The position numbers were made by a program, and so were the translations under genes. 64,000 bases of DNA. Source: Liopterus haemorrhoidalis (taxonomy: Eukaryota; Arthropoda; Insecta; Coleoptera; Dytiscidae). Of this stretch, positions 20,320 to 31,189 are shown piece after piece; the stretch's first letter is position 1; every line of letters starts with the position of its first letter. The notes beneath the pieces are model-generated. The model saw only the letters and a list, made by a program, of their open reading frames with translations. It ran no database searches and was not told where the DNA came from. Location of the stretch: contig OZ020616.1 in assembly GCA_963971575.1 (NCBI GenBank), positions 12,323,934 through 12,387,933 of the forward strand, in the 5' to 3' direction.

Positions 20320-20594
20320 ATTTGATTATAATATTGTCCACATTTTTGGAGTTTTAAAATTTTTTCTTTGGTTAAACTCCAGGTTAAGCTCCTTTTGTAA
20401 AATATATATATAAACAAAGTCAAACAGTGGTTTCTCATTTTAAGAAAATGGCAGAGTTTAGTTATAATTATTAAACTTTTTTTGCATTTAAAAAATTTAA
20501 GACACTTTTGCTACTGCGGCTATTAGCGTATGTGTTTACATATATTTTTCTTCTTCTTTGGGCACTATCAGTCAGGTTGACTTTTGGTCTCACT
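20320..20594. other. 3' flank of the 506-aa gene, no further gene seen
   Basis: AT-rich with a short poly(A)-like and (TA)n stretch. No repeat match was recognised before the reverse-transcriptase relic. Confidence 0.4.
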
Positions 20595-21190
20595 CACATT
20601 GGCCGCCATCTTGATCTATTCATTGTCAGGTCTTGCCAACTACCCTGTATACCAATACTTGTTAGATCTTTGGTTAGCTGGTCTCTCCATCTCTTGCAAG
20701 GTCTTCCCACTGGTCGACGGGTATTTAATCTTCCTTCCTATATCTTCTTAACCATTCTATCCTCCCTCATCCTCATAACGTGTCCTATCCACTGTAATCG
20801 TCTGCCTTTCAGTTCTTGTGTGATACTATTATAGACCTTGAGTACAGTTCTCGGATATCTTTGTTCTTACGGATTCTCCATTCACAATTAATTTGAATGG
20901 GACCAAAGATTCTGCGTAATATTTTAGTTTCGAAAACTGTGAAGTGTTGTCGATTTCGCTTTGTTAAGTCCATGTTTCGAAGCCATACATAAGTATGGGA
21001 AGTAGTATAACTTGATATACCCTGATCTTGGTGTTTCTAGACAGAAGTTTCGTTTTGAATAAGGGACCAAGTGCAAAATACGATGCATTAGCAGCTTTAA
21101 TTATATTCGTAATTTCCTGCTGTATCAGATTCACCTGATTTATCATGGTGGCCAGGTATTTGAAAGTAGAAACTCTCTCAAAAGTGTTAT
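20595..21190 (-). pseudogene. Reverse transcriptase relic (RTE-like, C-terminal)
   Basis: The minus strand across frameshifts reads YFALGPLFKTKLLSRNTKIR, VYQVILLPILMYGFETWT, LTKRNR, ILRRIFGPIQINCEWRIRKN, WIGHVMRMREDRMVKKI, a stop, then NTRRPVGRPCKRWRDQLTK. This is the RT thumb and tail of an 'endonuclease-reverse transcriptase' element. It ends at about 20600. It is a different subfamily from 16046-16880 and is 5'-truncated with at least one stop. Confidence 0.8.
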
Positions 21191-21234
21191 CATTAATTTT
21201 TAAGTCGGTCGTGTTCTCATGACTGCGTCTACTA

Positions 21235-21783
21235 CAGTCTGTTCCAAACGGTTAAGCGGAACTAAATGGGAATTTAGTTCTTTTAGGTTGTCACGAGAAG
21301 GGACCTTGCTTGGGTTATTTCATTTTTCACGTTGGGATGTCAAAATTTAAAATTCCAACAATGAAACCAGCCGACCGGTGTAGCGTAGTGGTAACACATG
21401 TGCTCTGCGTTGCGAAGGTCTCGGGTTCGAATCCCGTTCAGGCATGGAAATTTTCTCATATAAAAATTGTCCTGCCTAATTTCCACAGAAGCAAAGGCCA
21501 TAAAATAAAAAAAAAAAAACGAAACCATGGAAACGAATGACAAATGTCAAAATTATTTTTTTTTTATATTTTAATGACAAATGGGAAATTTGTATTAAGA
21601 ATGACACAAAAAAACAAAATATAAAGAAAATGACATTTTAAAATGATATTAACCTTAACCAAAAAATGTTTATTGTAAGTATGATTTACAAAGCTTAAAC
21701 AAAACGGCCGAAAGGCACGATTTAAACGATGAAAGTAACTAGATTGCAAAATCTAGTTCCGCTTAACCGTTTGGAACAGACTG
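21235..21783. mobile_element. M1 MITE copy 6, with SINE insertion
   Basis: Complete CAGTCTGTTCC ends and TA flanks. It is longer than its siblings only because a SINE lies at 21370-21520. Confidence 0.85.
21370..21520 (+). mobile_element. tRNA-derived SINE (family S1)
   Basis: It has Pol III box A-like 'TAGCGTAGTGGTAACAC' and box B 'GGTTCGAATCCC', then a non-tRNA body 'AAATTGTCCTGCC' and an A-rich tail. The 7-bp duplication GAAACCA lies on both sides. A related, 5'-truncated copy is at 47376-47501. Confidence 0.8.
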
Positions 21784-21947
21784 TAACAATAAGATTTTTC
21801 TAGAATCACATGAATGAATCATCATGACACTATTAATTATCATTTATTTTTATATCAAAAGTACAATTTGTATTATTTCTTATTGTCAGACCCAGTACCG
21901 TAGGATTTTTAGCTAAATTAAAAAAAAAAGTAATTTAAAAATATATA

Positions 21948-22266
21948 AAGTCTGTTCCAAACGGTTAAACGGAACTAGATTTTGCAATCTAGTTACTTTC
22001 ATCGTTTAAATCGTGCTTTTCGGCCGTTTTGTTTAAGTTTTGTAAATCATACTAACAATAAAAAATTTTTGGTTAAGGTTAATATAATTTTAAAATGTCA
22101 TTTTCTTTATATTTTGATTTTTTTTGTCATTCTTAATACAAATTTCCCATTTCTTTATTTTTCGTCATTAAAATATGTAAAAAGAATAATTTAATTTTGA
22201 CATATGTCATTCGTTTCCATGGTTTCCGTTGGTTTTCCATTGTTGGAATTTTAAATTTTGACATTC
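21948..22266. mobile_element. M1 MITE copy 7, right-truncated
   Basis: It begins AAGTCTGTTCCAAACGG after TA and loses similarity after 'TTTTGACATT'. The right end is missing next to the 22.3-kb transposon. Confidence 0.75.
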
Positions 22267-23199
22267 GCTTGGGAATCGATGCAGTACCACCATTTAGGAA
22301 CCACTAATATTTTGTCTGTTACAATAATCACATATGTGACTGAGATAAATAGAAACCATGGAAACAATACCGTAATTTTATTTCAACAAAATGCTTTTTG
22401 AATTTTATGAAGAAAAAAGAAATAAGAAAAACTTAATATTAAAAATAAATGTTACAAAAAATATATATATATATAATTAAAGCAAATGCTCAAAATGTGC
22501 TCCATTTGCATCTAAACATGCTTGGGCTCTCCGTATTAAAGAAGCTTCCACTCGTTGCATTCCTGTATGATTGCGGATATGTTCTGCAGCGGCAATAACA
22601 CGATTTTCAAGATCTTCCTCATTTTGTATAGGTATTTTATAGACCAGTGTTTTCATGTGGCCCCAAAGATAGAAGTCGCAGCTATTAGGTCTGGTGACCT
22701 AGGAGGCCAAGCAGTAGGACCACCTCTGCCAATCCACCTTTGTGGGTACGACTGATTTAAAAAACGACGCACATCTCTGCTAAAGTAAGATGGAGCACCA
22801 TCGTGCATAAACCAGATTTCTTTTCGAAGTGCTAATGGTAAATTTTCTAAGGCCCAGTTGCACAGTTACCACTTAAGTATGAGTTTAGCTAAACCTTAAG
22901 CTTCAGCTTAAACCAAATACTTAAGTGTCAGATGTTGCACAGTCAAAAATATAAAAATACTTAGCTAAGCCAACTGATGTGATAAATTCACAAAGTTGGT
23001 AATATAGAAAATGAATATTTGGTGGGGAAACTTTGAAATTCAATATAAACATAACTGTCAATGTCACTTGTCAAGTAGTTTATTATACAAATAATGCAAA
23101 TTTTACCAGCAATGGGAAATACGGTAAACGAAACGTAAAAATAAATGTACGACGAACTTATTAGATGAGTTGGTCTTCTATAAAATTTATTTAAAAATA

Positions 23200-23490
23200 T
23201 AAATACAATATATTATTGCGTGAAAAAAATTAAATTAAATGTTGTGGAAGAAAAAAAATCTCCTTGGACGAACATACATGATAAATTTAACAATGTAATT
23301 GGTCACTCTTACAGAGAAGCAGAATATTAAAATATATATATAAAAGAAAACTAAAACATGTAAAAGAAAAAAAAAAATACCGACAAGTATTCACTGGAGG
23401 TGGTTCTATGGCAGAATGCTCAGAGAAAGAGTTAGAATTAATAAATTTTAAATTACCGGCAGGTCATAGACAAGATATTTACAATTATAA
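23200..23490 (+). pseudogene. Myb/SANT-like protein remnant of PIF/Harbinger
   Basis: Frameshifted frames read PWTNIHDKFNNVIGHSYREA, then about 23360-23460 YRQVFTGGGSMAECSEKELE. The 'F-x-TGGG' motif after a Myb-like helix region matches the second Harbinger ORF. Broken by stops. Confidence 0.6.
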
Positions 23491-23648
23491 AGAATTTTAT
23501 TATTTATACATTATAAATTAGAAAAATAAACATTTATTATTGTTCCTAACTCGAATGTTGTCATTATATTTTCTGTTTTGATTTATTACTGTGTTAGGTA
23601 TATTGTTAATAAAATTAACATCTGTTTCTAGATCTAGATTAAGATTGC

Positions 23649-23890
23649 TCAATCAATTGCTCCCAGAACTCGTGCGATATAGCAAAAGTCTTGGCGTACA
23701 TTACACTGTTCCATTTGAATATTAGGCATTTTAATATATTGATGACGCAAGGTACAAATTGCGATATTTCTCGATATTTTTCCTATATCTTTTGAAGCTG
23801 TAGATTTATGGCAACCAGTAAACTCCCTTACCATTAACATACTTCCAATAATATAATATCGTAGGATTTGTATTGAAGTGAATGCGTGGT
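23649..23890 (-). pseudogene. PIF/Harbinger transposase fragment
   Basis: Minus-strand MLMVREFTGCHKSTASKDIG, then ISRNIAICTLRHQYIKMP and DFCYIARVLGAID, correspond to the HTH region and the segment leading to the first catalytic 'GAIDGTH' of DDE_Tnp_4. The catalytic domain beyond is lost. Confidence 0.8.
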
Positions 23891-25424
23891 TCCTGTAAAT
23901 ATTATTTCATAAAATATTAGGTATTTGTGTACCAAGGCACTAATTTACCTATTAGTAGGATGGTTAATTAAATTACAACTTTATTTAATTAATATTACTA
24001 TTTACTCGAAATCTATTGTAAAATTTTTCATCATCCCATTGATTAATATAATCATACCGGTGCCTATAGACGGGTATGCGGCGAAATATATTAATATATA
24101 ACATTAACTGTTTAATTCAATCAAATTAATCTGATCAATTTTAATATGACACATAACCTGTCCTATTTGACAGTTTATTTTGGCTTAAACCAAACAAATC
24201 TACTGCTTAAGTATTTTCCTGTTTAAGCTTAAGTTTAAACCAAAAACTGAAACTGTGCAACAACTAAACCATAAACTAAAACTTAAGCCTAAATAAAAAC
24301 TTAAGCGGTTACTGTGCAACTGGGCCTAAGAGTTCTGGTAAGGTTTCCATTAAAAAGTTTAAATAAACTTGACCGCTTAGTCGTTGTAGTAATACGTATG
24401 GACCAATGAAGACATTTCCTATTATTCCTGTCCAAACATTAACTGCAAATCGGTGTTGAAAATTTGTTTTACAAATCTGATGAGGATTGGCATCTGCCCA
24501 ATAATGGGTGTTGTGAAAATTCAGAATTCCACCTCTTGTGAAGCAACATTCATCTGACATTATTATTTTTGAAACAAATCCAGGATTTTGGTTGTTTTGC
24601 TGAAGCAATTAGTCGCAAAAAAGAACTCTTCGTGGATAGTCGTCTTCGGTCAAGCTTTGGACTTTGTATATGGTATGGATAAAGCAAATTTTTACGCAAA
24701 ATGTTTCAAATAGTCCAATGGCTCACCCCAAATTCACAACCTATCTCTATAGTAGAAGCTGCTGGATGTTCTTCAATTTGTTCTAATACCTCTTCTATAA
24801 CATCCAACTCCACTGGTTTTCCTAATTCACTTCCCTTTGGCAAAACAGATCCAGTTTCGCGTAATCGTTGTGTTACCGCTTCAAAAGTTTTTCTGTTTGG
24901 GTGCCTTCTATTCGGAAGCCGTTCAGCATATCGTCGTTCTGCTTCCACAGCATTGCAGAGACATTTCCCATACACAAAATGCATGTTTGCATATTCTTTA
25001 ATTGTGTAATGTGCCATTTTTTTAAAAAAATCGGAACCGAATTTTAGATTATGACGTACACGTACTTTGATATTCTATAATTGAACAACAATTAAAATAT
25101 TTTTTTCTCTATGACAACTACACAAATTCTGGATTAATATGAAAAATAAAAAAAGTCAGTGGTTTTAAAAATTTGGGGCATCTTTTTGTTTGTTTATTTT
25201 TGGACGAAATTCACATTTAGAGAAAATTGGCAAAGGAAAAATCGATTGCATTCTACGTCACCGTCTTTTAAATTGCGCCGATCATTTACCTAACACTCTG
25301 TGTATTACCTTTCTCCAGATCCTCATGCTTAACCAGTTATTTGGGACACCCTGTATATGCTCTTAAAATTCCTTTACCTATATTGAATACTATAAATTTA
25401 CCAAATACATTTATTTAAAACTCA

Positions 25425-25725
25425 TTACAACAACCGTATTATAATTAAAGAAATAGCAAGACAATTTATAGAAATTGTGACAGCAGTTTTTGAAGAATGG
25501 CGATAATATAATTTTGGTGGTGGAGCATTCAATTGAGTATCTTTTGACCCCTGAAATGTTCTATATAAATCTCTTATAATATCTATGGGACTTTTATGAG
25601 GGCCCAATGCATCAACTGGTATGTTTTCGTGTAAATGGATTTGTTCTTCAGCTCTTTTAACCCTAAGTTTAGAGAATCCTGGAATACATGCGTTCTTCGA
25701 ACAATAACGACCGGTTACGTTATAC
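25425..25725 (-). CDS. Terminal exon of the three-exon secreted-protein gene
   Basis: The acceptor is the T-run then CAG at 25726-25728. The exon adds the last base of an AGG codon, then YNVTGRYCSKNACIPGFSKL. A basic RVKR site, AEEQIHLHENIPVDALGPHK and a Pro-rich stretch follow. It ends with a hydrophobic tail and stop at 25425. Two cysteines (C-x4-C) lie early and one in the tail. Confidence 0.65.
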
Positions 25726-25764
25726 CTGAAAAAAAAAACGTATTATTTAACAAATAAACAACTT

Positions 25765-26070
25765 CTAGTATGACCATAACTAGTGGGTTCTTCCCGGGAT
25801 TCCGCTCAGGGAAATAAGGAAATAGTTGTTTTTATAATCCCGATTCCCGGGATTTACGTTTTAAATCCCAAGTATTAGGGAGAATATTGAGACATCTATT
25901 AGAAAGGCTTCAATGAATTTGAACTCCCCAATAAAATACGAAAACGATTTTAGCAAAATACAGGAATTCTTAAACTTATTGAAACCGGTGCAGTTGGCGG
26001 TTAAAGCATTGAGTGCAAGACAAAGTAACTTCTGAAGGAATTCTTAAATTTCTCTTCGATTCACTTCATA
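25765..26070 (+). pseudogene. hAT transposase fragment
   Basis: 'CCCGGGATT' end-like motifs occur near 25790 and 25850. Then about 25880-26060 encodes FSKIQEFLNLLKPVQLAVKA LSARQSN, a frameshift and EGILKFLFDSL. This resembles the helical segment preceding the hAT dimerisation domain. It is cut at 26073 by a DD41D insertion. Confidence 0.5.
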
Positions 26071-26073
26071 CTA

Positions 26074-27388
26074 CAAGGTGTCTCAAAAGAAATTTTAAAT
26101 TTAGTGGATCGATTAAAAAAAAAGTAAGCCGTATATAGAAAAAATGTTTATTAATTATTAAAATACACTTTTTGGGGATTTATTTCTTAAAAATAATATC
26201 GTCTAAATGTAGACCCTCGCGTTCTCGGCACTCATTTAATCGAACAGTAAAATTACTTATGACGTCTCGGCAGGTGGACTCAGGGATGGCTGCCATTTCG
26301 TGACGGATATTTTCTTTCAAATGCGCCAGTGAAGTCGGTTTATTGGCGTAAACTTTAGATTTAAGATAACCCCATAGGAAAAAGTCCATAGGGGTTAAAT
26401 CTGGACTGCGTGGAGGCCAATTTATGTCACCTCTCCGGGAGATCAATTTGCCTGAGAAAATTTCACGAACACGTGGCAGAGACATATTGGACGTGTGTGA
26501 AGTTGCTCCGTCCTGTTGGAACCATGTTCTTTGGTTATAGCCAGGAAAGTTTTGCAGTTCAGGTACCAAGAAGTTATCTAACATCTCCACATAACGCTCT
26601 GAATTCACTGTAACTGCACGCCCCCCCCCCTTTCGTCTTCAAAAAAGTAAGGGCCGATAATTCCTCGCGCCGACATCGCAGCCCATACGGTCACTTTAGG
26701 CGAATATAGGAGTTTCTGATGTTTTCGTTTCGGATTCGTTGCACTCCAGTAGCGGCAGTTCTGCTTATTTACGTGGCCATTAAGATGAAAATGAGCTTCA
26801 TCCGAAAACAAAATGTTGGTAAACGTTGAAAATCGCTCAATCACCTGATTTACGAAATTAAGCCTCTGACTGGCATCTTGGGGCTTTAATTCTTGCACCA
26901 ATTGAATTTTGTAGGGGTGCAGCTTTAGGTTTTTGTGCATAATGCGATGTAATGATGATCTATGCACATTTAAAGCACTTGCGCGCTTCCGAATTGAAAG
27001 GTTCGGGTCGTCACGAACAGACTGATTAACATTCTCCACGTTTTCTACCGTTCTTGATGACCTAGGTCGTTTGGATTTTGATTTATCCAGCGTTGTACCA
27101 GTCTCTTCAAACTTTTTAACCCAATGTCGAATGAGAGGAATGCTTGGCGCATCATTTAAGTGGCGAAAACCTCGAATACTGCAGAATTTTCTACGCACTA
27201 CAGTCGCCGAATCACCGTTTTTGTAAAACTCTCGCACGCATAACGCGCGGTCTGCTCCCGAGAAACGCTCCATAGCGACATAATTCCCAAGAGCCAGGCT
27301 ACCGATTGACTTAACCCCCGCGCCCCTCGGATACGTTGCGTTCACGCAGTAAGCTAAATAAATATAAAATTTCTTTTGAGACACCTTG
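26074..27388 (-). mobile_element. DD41D transposon copy A
   Basis: The ends are CAAGGTGTCTCAAAAGAAAT inverted at both sides, with TA on each flank, length 1315 bp. It is the same family as 38089-39402 and 57539-58840. It sits in intron 2 of the three-exon gene. Confidence 0.9.
26180..27271 (-). pseudogene. DD41D transposase, frameshifted (copy A)
   Basis: The first ATG of the family reading is at 27271 (MERFSGADRALCVREFYKNG). The frame runs through HTH and the first catalytic SDEAHFHL. It breaks near 26625, where a run of about ten C (plus strand) replaces a shorter one. The downstream frame resumes with NSERYVEML, QQDGATSHT and SPDLTPMDFF to the stop at 26180. All three catalytic Asp are present, but in two frames. 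Confidence 0.85.
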
Positions 27389-28007
27389 TATATCCAGTCA
27401 AAATATTTTAGCTATTAACTTCTTACGGCCGCTTTTACAAAACTCGGATAAGTAGTGGTATAACTATCGGAGTTATAAGTTTATTACGATGTTTATTCCA
27501 ATGTTCGCCTTGACAATGTATTTTTTAATCTCGGATAGTTATCCATGGTTTTATTTTAAATAAAATAAAGTTGGTATTGTTTGACTCATAAACTGACATA
27601 TTAGAAAAGTCATATTTTAAATTGACATTACTATTAACAACATCTTTGAGCATGTTTGGGGAAATATTGGGAGATGTCGAAATATTCGACTCAGATAATT
27701 CTTTTATTGTGATATAGCCGCCGCGTTAGTGTCAGCCTCTTCTAGAATCGAGCCCAAATACCACACATGTGTAACCGGCTTCAGCCCTACATTGCATATA
27801 TACCTGTACAAAAATTATATTGGCCAGTTAGATTCGAAGCGCTCAAAGTACTAGGAGCATATTCCAGCGGTAATCGGCTACTACTGTTCATTGCTATGCT
27901 ATTAAAAAATAAATAAAATTATTATTTCACAACAGCGTATAATCAAAACTGCTGAGCAAATACATGAATAACGAGGGATTACTGTACTATTATTATTTCG
28001 TATGACA

Positions 28008-28950
28008 ATCAGCCGTATGAATAAAGTTGAAGTAAATGCTCATAAGTATAAGGTAGAAGTAAAAGCATTTGCTTCTTTTTATATGAATAATGATTACCTT
28101 TTACTTATAAGTCAATGCTTCTACCGGTAAGTAAACGGTCAAGAGGATGTGTTTATGTTGAAACCTGAAAATCAGTATTTATCAAAATCGTACTACTTCT
28201 TTCTGATCGCTGTCAACTTGAAATTAATCTATAAACACTATCAAAACTGTACTAGTGCTGTACTGAGTTCCATGTTTGACATATCAGTTTATTTTTATTG
28301 GTGTAAAGTCATGTACAGATTCAGGGCACTTTACACCTACACTTGTGAACATTTCACTGGCATCACAAATTGCCTATACATTTAGCATAGGTTTTCCTTT
28401 ACGATTGACATATTCATCTTCATAGATCTTCGGTATTTGATCAACAACACTGCTGACAGTCAGTGATACTGTGGATTGCTCCACCCTAAGTTCCTCATCG
28501 ATACTTCTTTGAAATCCAAGATCAGCTAGATATCTCAACAAAAAAAAGTTACCTAAAAATTATTAGCAAAACACTCCATGTTCTCCTGTTCAAAATAAAA
28601 CTAACTTTTATGTCAGTACGGCGTGGTGAAGAACGATGCCTATAATGTTTTATATTTCTTAAATGCACAATATCCGACCATGGCAATTAGTTCACTACAA
28701 CGCTTTTTCACAAGTGAGTATGTGAATATATAGATGCATGTTTTTCGAAGCATTTGCTTATAATTTAAAGTAAAAGGTCTGTTTTATTCATAACCATTTA
28801 CTTCTGTCTTGAGCAAAAGATCAACAAAAAAGCATTTGCTTCTTACTCATAAGTAAAAGGTTTTGCTTGCATATTTATTCATATTTTTGGAAGGATTTGC
28901 TTCATAATTTGCAAGTAAAAGGTTATGCTTATTTTTATTCATGCGGCCCA
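28008..28950. repeat. Inner TIR element with Harbinger fragment
   Basis: The left 'GCCGTATGAATAAA' and right 'TTTATTCATGCGGC' are inverted. Subterminal 'AAGTAAAAGG' and 'GCATTTGCTT' motifs repeat along it. The target duplication is not clear. Confidence 0.45.
28381..28545 (-). pseudogene. PIF/Harbinger transposase N-terminal fragment
   Basis: Minus strand reads LRYLADLGFQRSIDEELRVE, QSTVSLTVSSVVDQIPKIY, then EYVNRKGKPM. The 'LRYLA-G-FQ-I---F-VSQSTVS' pattern is the HTH region of PIF/Harbinger transposases. A second, diverged family relative to 22851-24326. Confidence 0.7.
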
Positions 28951-28964
28951 ATGTCTAAGTTTTA

Positions 28965-29205
28965 GAGATTTTCTAATCGCGACTAGCGTCCTCTGACATG
29001 ATCTAACGATTACTTTCTACAGTGGCCGGGACCACCGGTTTTACGTTCCCTGTGAAACATGCACCATATTTCCGAAAATTACAGAGATACAGGCACTCAT
29101 TGCAAAGAATCTGTTTTTTTTTTTACTCATTTATCATTTTGTTCATACTAGTTCTATCTCATGATTCCATACTTTCAAAGCAAGTGAGCTAACCACTACG
29201 CTGCT
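28965..29205 (-). mobile_element. SINE-like element (tRNA-type head)
   Basis: The minus strand starts 'GTTGTAGCAGCGTAGTGGTT' with box A spacing. A degenerate box B region, a T/A run and a distinctive 3' part ('GGTCCCGGCCACTGTAGAAA', 'GTCAGAGGACGC') follow. Ends are approximate. Confidence 0.45.
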
Positions 29206-29447
29206 ACAACCACAATTATATAACTGCAATAAAAATTCAAATAAAACGTTAAAATGTGACATTTATCATATGTCAATTTAATTTTTAACCATAGATAAAG
29301 AAGGAAATAGATGCGAATCTGCCGTTATATTTTTTTAAACCAAATTAGCGCTGTAGTTGTTGGGTTATGGAACTAAAATTGGTAGGGGAGGAAAGGGTTG
29401 GGTTTTCGCGGGTATTTCAATTGCTTCAGTGGATATAGTTGTAAGCA

Positions 29448-29583
29448 TAATTAAATGTTATTATTAAATGAAACAATTGTTATGATTTATTTTGTCTATT
29501 TTTAATATTATTAACGACAACTATATTAAAAATAGACAAAATAAATCATAACAATTGTATCATTTAATAATAACATTTAATTA
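29448..29583. repeat. Perfect-type hairpin, ~61-bp arms
   Basis: Left arm 29448-29508 and right arm 29523-29583 are inverted copies with one mismatch, separated by 14 bp. AT-rich, no known family. Confidence 0.9.
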
Positions 29584-29689
29584 GGTTTACAATTAAGAAC
29601 AAGCAGTTAGGAATTACACAGAAACAGAAAAACAATAACTAGCAGAAATAATTATTTATTAAGTAGACTAACATATAACATAATATTTA

Positions 29690-29863
29690 CTAATTCTTAA
29701 TATTTATGGACACTTCCATGGACAAGCCATCCAATTTTGGATTTCCAATGTTCCTCATCCACGTTTTATACAATTCTGGAGCCACACGTGTCTTCGGGTT
29801 TGGAAAGCGATATCTTGTAGGTTCACTACTATCACACCCCAAAACAAAGCATTTAACACCCAT
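29690..29863 (-). CDS. THAP-domain-like N-terminal fragment, 57 aa
   Basis: ATG at 29863. It reads MGVKCFVLGCDSSEPTRYRF, then P, K, W and M/R in THAP spacing (YKTWMRNIGNPKLDG), and stops at 29690. The C-x4-C pair, 'RFP' and W match the first half of a THAP zinc finger. The distal C-x2-H is absent, so this is a first exon or a truncated copy. THAP domains occur in host factors and in P-element-type transposases. Lying inside a TIR element favours a transposon relic. Confidence 0.5.
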   Translation of the reverse strand: MGVKCFVLGCDSSEPTRYRFPNPKTRVAPELYKTWMRNIGNPKLDGLSMEVSINIKN

Positions 29864-30565
29864 TTTCCGAATTAAACAATGAAAATACAGAAGACGATTT
29901 TGACACTAATTGACGCTAATGACAGAAGCCGTAACAGGCAACATCCTGCCATGCACGTAGCCATAACGACTGGCAGCGACTGAGGCGCTATTCGTGTTGG
30001 GTTATGGAACGTAATATGGTTTTCGTTTTGCCATTAGAGTTTCAATCCCCTGTTTTTAACCGTTGTTGGGTAACAAATACTTTTCGCCAATCGGAGCAAG
30101 GGAATGACTTATTAACGACCCTTTATCTGAAGTGTCGTTGGCCAGATAAGATATTCTGGTGTTTGTTTCGATGTTTATCCTATCCGAGCTTTATCCAATC
30201 ATTGTAAAAGCGATTTTTTGACTTTATACCACGAATAGCATTATCCGAGCTTTATTTAACGATTGTAAAAGCGGCCCTTAGTAGTGTATCTATTATGTTT
30301 GAAATGAACTATTTAATGATGAATAATCTTGCTATGTTAATTTATACAGCCGTAACTCAAAATTTCCCTAGCGCCCTACGTATGTATATATATTGTGTGT
30401 GCAGAAAAATTTGTTTCTCTCATTGAATACTACAGTCATGAAACGATACATTCTAGAAGAACTCTTGCCAAACATTCATCATCTTTCAACGTAGTTGAAT
30501 ATAAAAGAATCAACTGAAACTCTCCTTAAAATATATTCATACAGTCTTCATCTAAAAATACTAAC

Positions 30566-30728
30566 CTGACTATTTCCTGAAATGGCACAACTCTTCTCAA
30601 ATATCTGTCCAAATCTCTCTTGGAGTCATTTTTATCTTTCGACGTGCATTTAGTTTGATTGAGGCAGCGTAAAGAAAATTGCTTGAACTGAAGGTCCTCA
30701 TATCCAGAACGCGAGAATAATGATGAAA
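30566..30728 (-). CDS. Internal exon 2 of the three-exon secreted-protein gene
   Basis: 163 bp between a T-run/AG acceptor (30729-30730) and a GT donor (30565-30564). It encodes SSLFSRSGYEDLQFKQFSLR, CLNQTKCTSKDKNDSKRDLD, then RYLRRVVPFQEIV. The other two frames are stopped. Phases (1 in, 2 out) match exons 1 and 3. The C-x5-C pair and the NQT sequon suit a secreted product. Confidence 0.65.
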
Positions 30729-30749
30729 CTAAAAAAGTAAAATTTAAAA

Positions 30750-31180
30750 TTTATCAGAATCGTATCCAAATGTGGGGGGGGGTTTGCAAAGTTCAGTTTA
30801 GACAAAACATTGTATTTTTTAAGTTTCTTTGAGGTAGATCAGAGGTAAGATACCTCAGGCTCCGAATGCGGCCCTCAGCTGGAGAAAATGGAAGGCACAA
30901 AGTTTTTTTATACAAAATTAACAATCTGAAATAAAATTTGTAACAATCTGTACATCAAAATTTGCAGCAGTTGTATAACTATCTAACAGGATATTTTTAA
31001 TTTAAAAAAAAGACACACACAATCTTAGCCATAAATACAAAAAATCCATAACATTATTAACCATGATTTAGCCATGTATTAAAATAAATAATCAACTTTG
31101 TCAAAAACACAGAAACTGTAATATTTTTCAAAAACGTAATTTGATTCCAAAACTGCTCTAGTACGTTTTCGGCTCAGACC
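30750..31180. other. Intronic AT-rich DNA, no gene recognised
   Basis: A G-run at 30773-30782 and a 'GAATGCGGCCCTCAGCTGGAG' patch near 30866 hint at an old hAT fragment. Nothing firm. Confidence 0.3.
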
Positions 31181-31189
31181 AATGTATAT

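Larger units (their letters stand above)
22851..24326. mobile_element. PIF/Harbinger element nested in the transposase
   Basis: The inverted ends are GGCCCAGTTGCACAGT on the left and ACTGTGCAACTGGGCC on the right. TAA flanks both sides (22848-22850, 24327-24329), the 3-bp target of PIF/Harbinger. It carries remains of both typical genes: a transposase on the minus strand and a Myb/SANT-like ORF on the plus strand. Confidence 0.85.
22477..25017 (-). pseudogene. DUF4817-type transposase, interrupted
   Basis: It starts MAHYTIKEYANMHFVYG at 25017 and continues with a DUF4817-like HTH region (EAERRYAERLPNR...RLRETGSV). Then come SDECCFTRGG (first catalytic D), NVWTGIIGNVFIGPYVL and LMETLPELL. A 1.48-kb insertion follows, then ENLPLALRKEIWFMHDGAPS (second D), AWPPRSPDL, a frameshift, and the terminal QACLDANGAHFEHLL to the stop at 22477. 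The two halves join in register across the inserted element. Internal frameshifts near 24620-24700 and 22690 also disable it. Confidence 0.8.
22267..25354 (-). mobile_element. Tc1/mariner-superfamily transposon (DUF4817 type), split by a PIF/Harbinger element
   Basis: The right end is 'GGGACACCCTG' followed by TA (25355-25356), i.e. a CAGGGTGTCCC terminus. The left terminus was not identified, so 22267 is only the limit of M1. A transposase pseudogene occupies 22477-25017. Confidence 0.6.
27426..30277. mobile_element. TTA-flanked TIR element with nested repeats
   Basis: The ends 'CGGCCGCTTTTACAA' and 'TTGTAAAAGCGGCCC' are inverted apart from the first base, and TTA flanks both. The end sequence is partly repeated at about 30180-30215. 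It encloses a Harbinger-like fragment, a SINE, a long hairpin and a THAP-like exon. TTA suggests PIF/Harbinger-type movement, but the assignment is tentative. Confidence 0.5.

Noticed and set aside
21385..21445. tRNA gene
   Set aside because: Pol III boxes are followed by a non-tRNA body, an A-rich tail and target duplications, so it is a SINE.
24701..25009. 102-codon plus-strand frame
   Set aside because: Shadow of the DUF4817-type transposase on the other strand.
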